DNA of 39,319 bases, from positions 1 through 39,319 of the IMG/VR virus record IMGVR_UViG_3300032271_001160; one strand, 5' to 3'. Below are positions 39,224-39,319 of the stretch, piece after piece (within the stretch, counting starts at the first letter, position 1; each line of letters begins with the position of its first letter). Both the position numbers and the translations under genes were made by a program. The notes below the pieces were generated by a model. It was not told the origin of the DNA and did no database searches. It saw nothing but the letters and a program-made list of their open reading frames with translations. The DNA comes from a virus.

Positions 39224-39319
39224 GAACTCCCAGTGCTTGCCTGCTGGCCAACTCGGTGACGGTTCGCGTGGCCAGCTACACCAACAACCGAGGCGTCAGA
39301 ACACCCAACTACACAGACA
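39197..39319. repeat. Direct terminal repeat, right copy
   Basis: Exact copy of bases 1-123. It contains the last 27 bases of the connector gene and the first 100 bases of the head-closure gene. Collapsing it gives a circular genome of 39,196 bp. Confidence 0.95.
39220..39319 (+). CDS. Partial copy of the head-closure gene
   Basis: The first 100 bases of the gene at 24, present again because the window ends overlap. It is not a separate gene. Confidence 0.95.
   Translation, partial: MRTPSACLLANSVTVRVASYTNNRGVRTPNYTD

Overview
The window is a complete bacteriophage genome that was circular, or was assembled as a circle. The last 123 bases (39,197-39,319) repeat the first 123 exactly, so the unit is about 39,196 bp and the first gene continues the last one. 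It encodes a temperate siphovirus (Caudoviricetes): HK97-type capsid, portal, prohead protease and terminase, a tail tube with overlapping-frame tail chaperones and a 498-residue tape measure, plus a tyrosine integrase and an excisionase-like protein. The host is not named. A phage-borne CsrA, fairly GC-rich DNA, a papain-like peptidase where an endolysin would be expected and several small families remembered from planctomycete phages point to a planctomycete-type host. That is inference.

Layout. 24-11,079: head completion, tail and adhesion operon, with an accessory insert (1,203-3,592) between the gp10-like genes and the tail-terminator-like gene, closed by a strong intrinsic terminator at 11,235-11,256. 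11,499-12,225: a divergent pair of small putative regulators around an operator-like region. 12,370-20,749: recombination and replication (Bet/RecT annealase, DUF669-like protein, tRNA-like element, RecD2-type helicase, ERCC4 nuclease, primase-helicase), followed by an inverted iteron array that may be the origin. 20,977-23,729: small accessory genes including three sharing a coiled-coil cassette, and CsrA. 23,726-25,377: excisionase-like gene, integrase and a putative attP/promoter region. 25,378-26,990: an acidic protein plus an AT-hook protein under a good sigma-70-like promoter, a leftward gene and a small HTH regulator whose start codon lies in a stem-loop. 27,217-30,260: membrane proteins, papain-like peptidase and a holin-like protein, probably lysis. 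30,514-39,223: terminase, portal, head morphogenesis, protease, major capsid protein and connector.

How the genes work together. The phage would integrate with the recombinase, replicate from an origin near 20.8 kb with its own primase-helicase but a host polymerase (no polymerase gene is seen), recombine through the Bet-type annealase with helicase and nuclease, package with TerS/TerL into an HK97 shell and lyse through a non-classical lysis set. The points most worth a second look are a gp10-like gene split in frame by a histone-like basic segment, a 64-residue Acb2/Tad1-like anti-defence candidate, an acr-aca-like pair beside the integrase, and a CsrA gene with a plausible CsrA target on the phage's own HTH gene. 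All calls come from reading the sequence; no database search was run.
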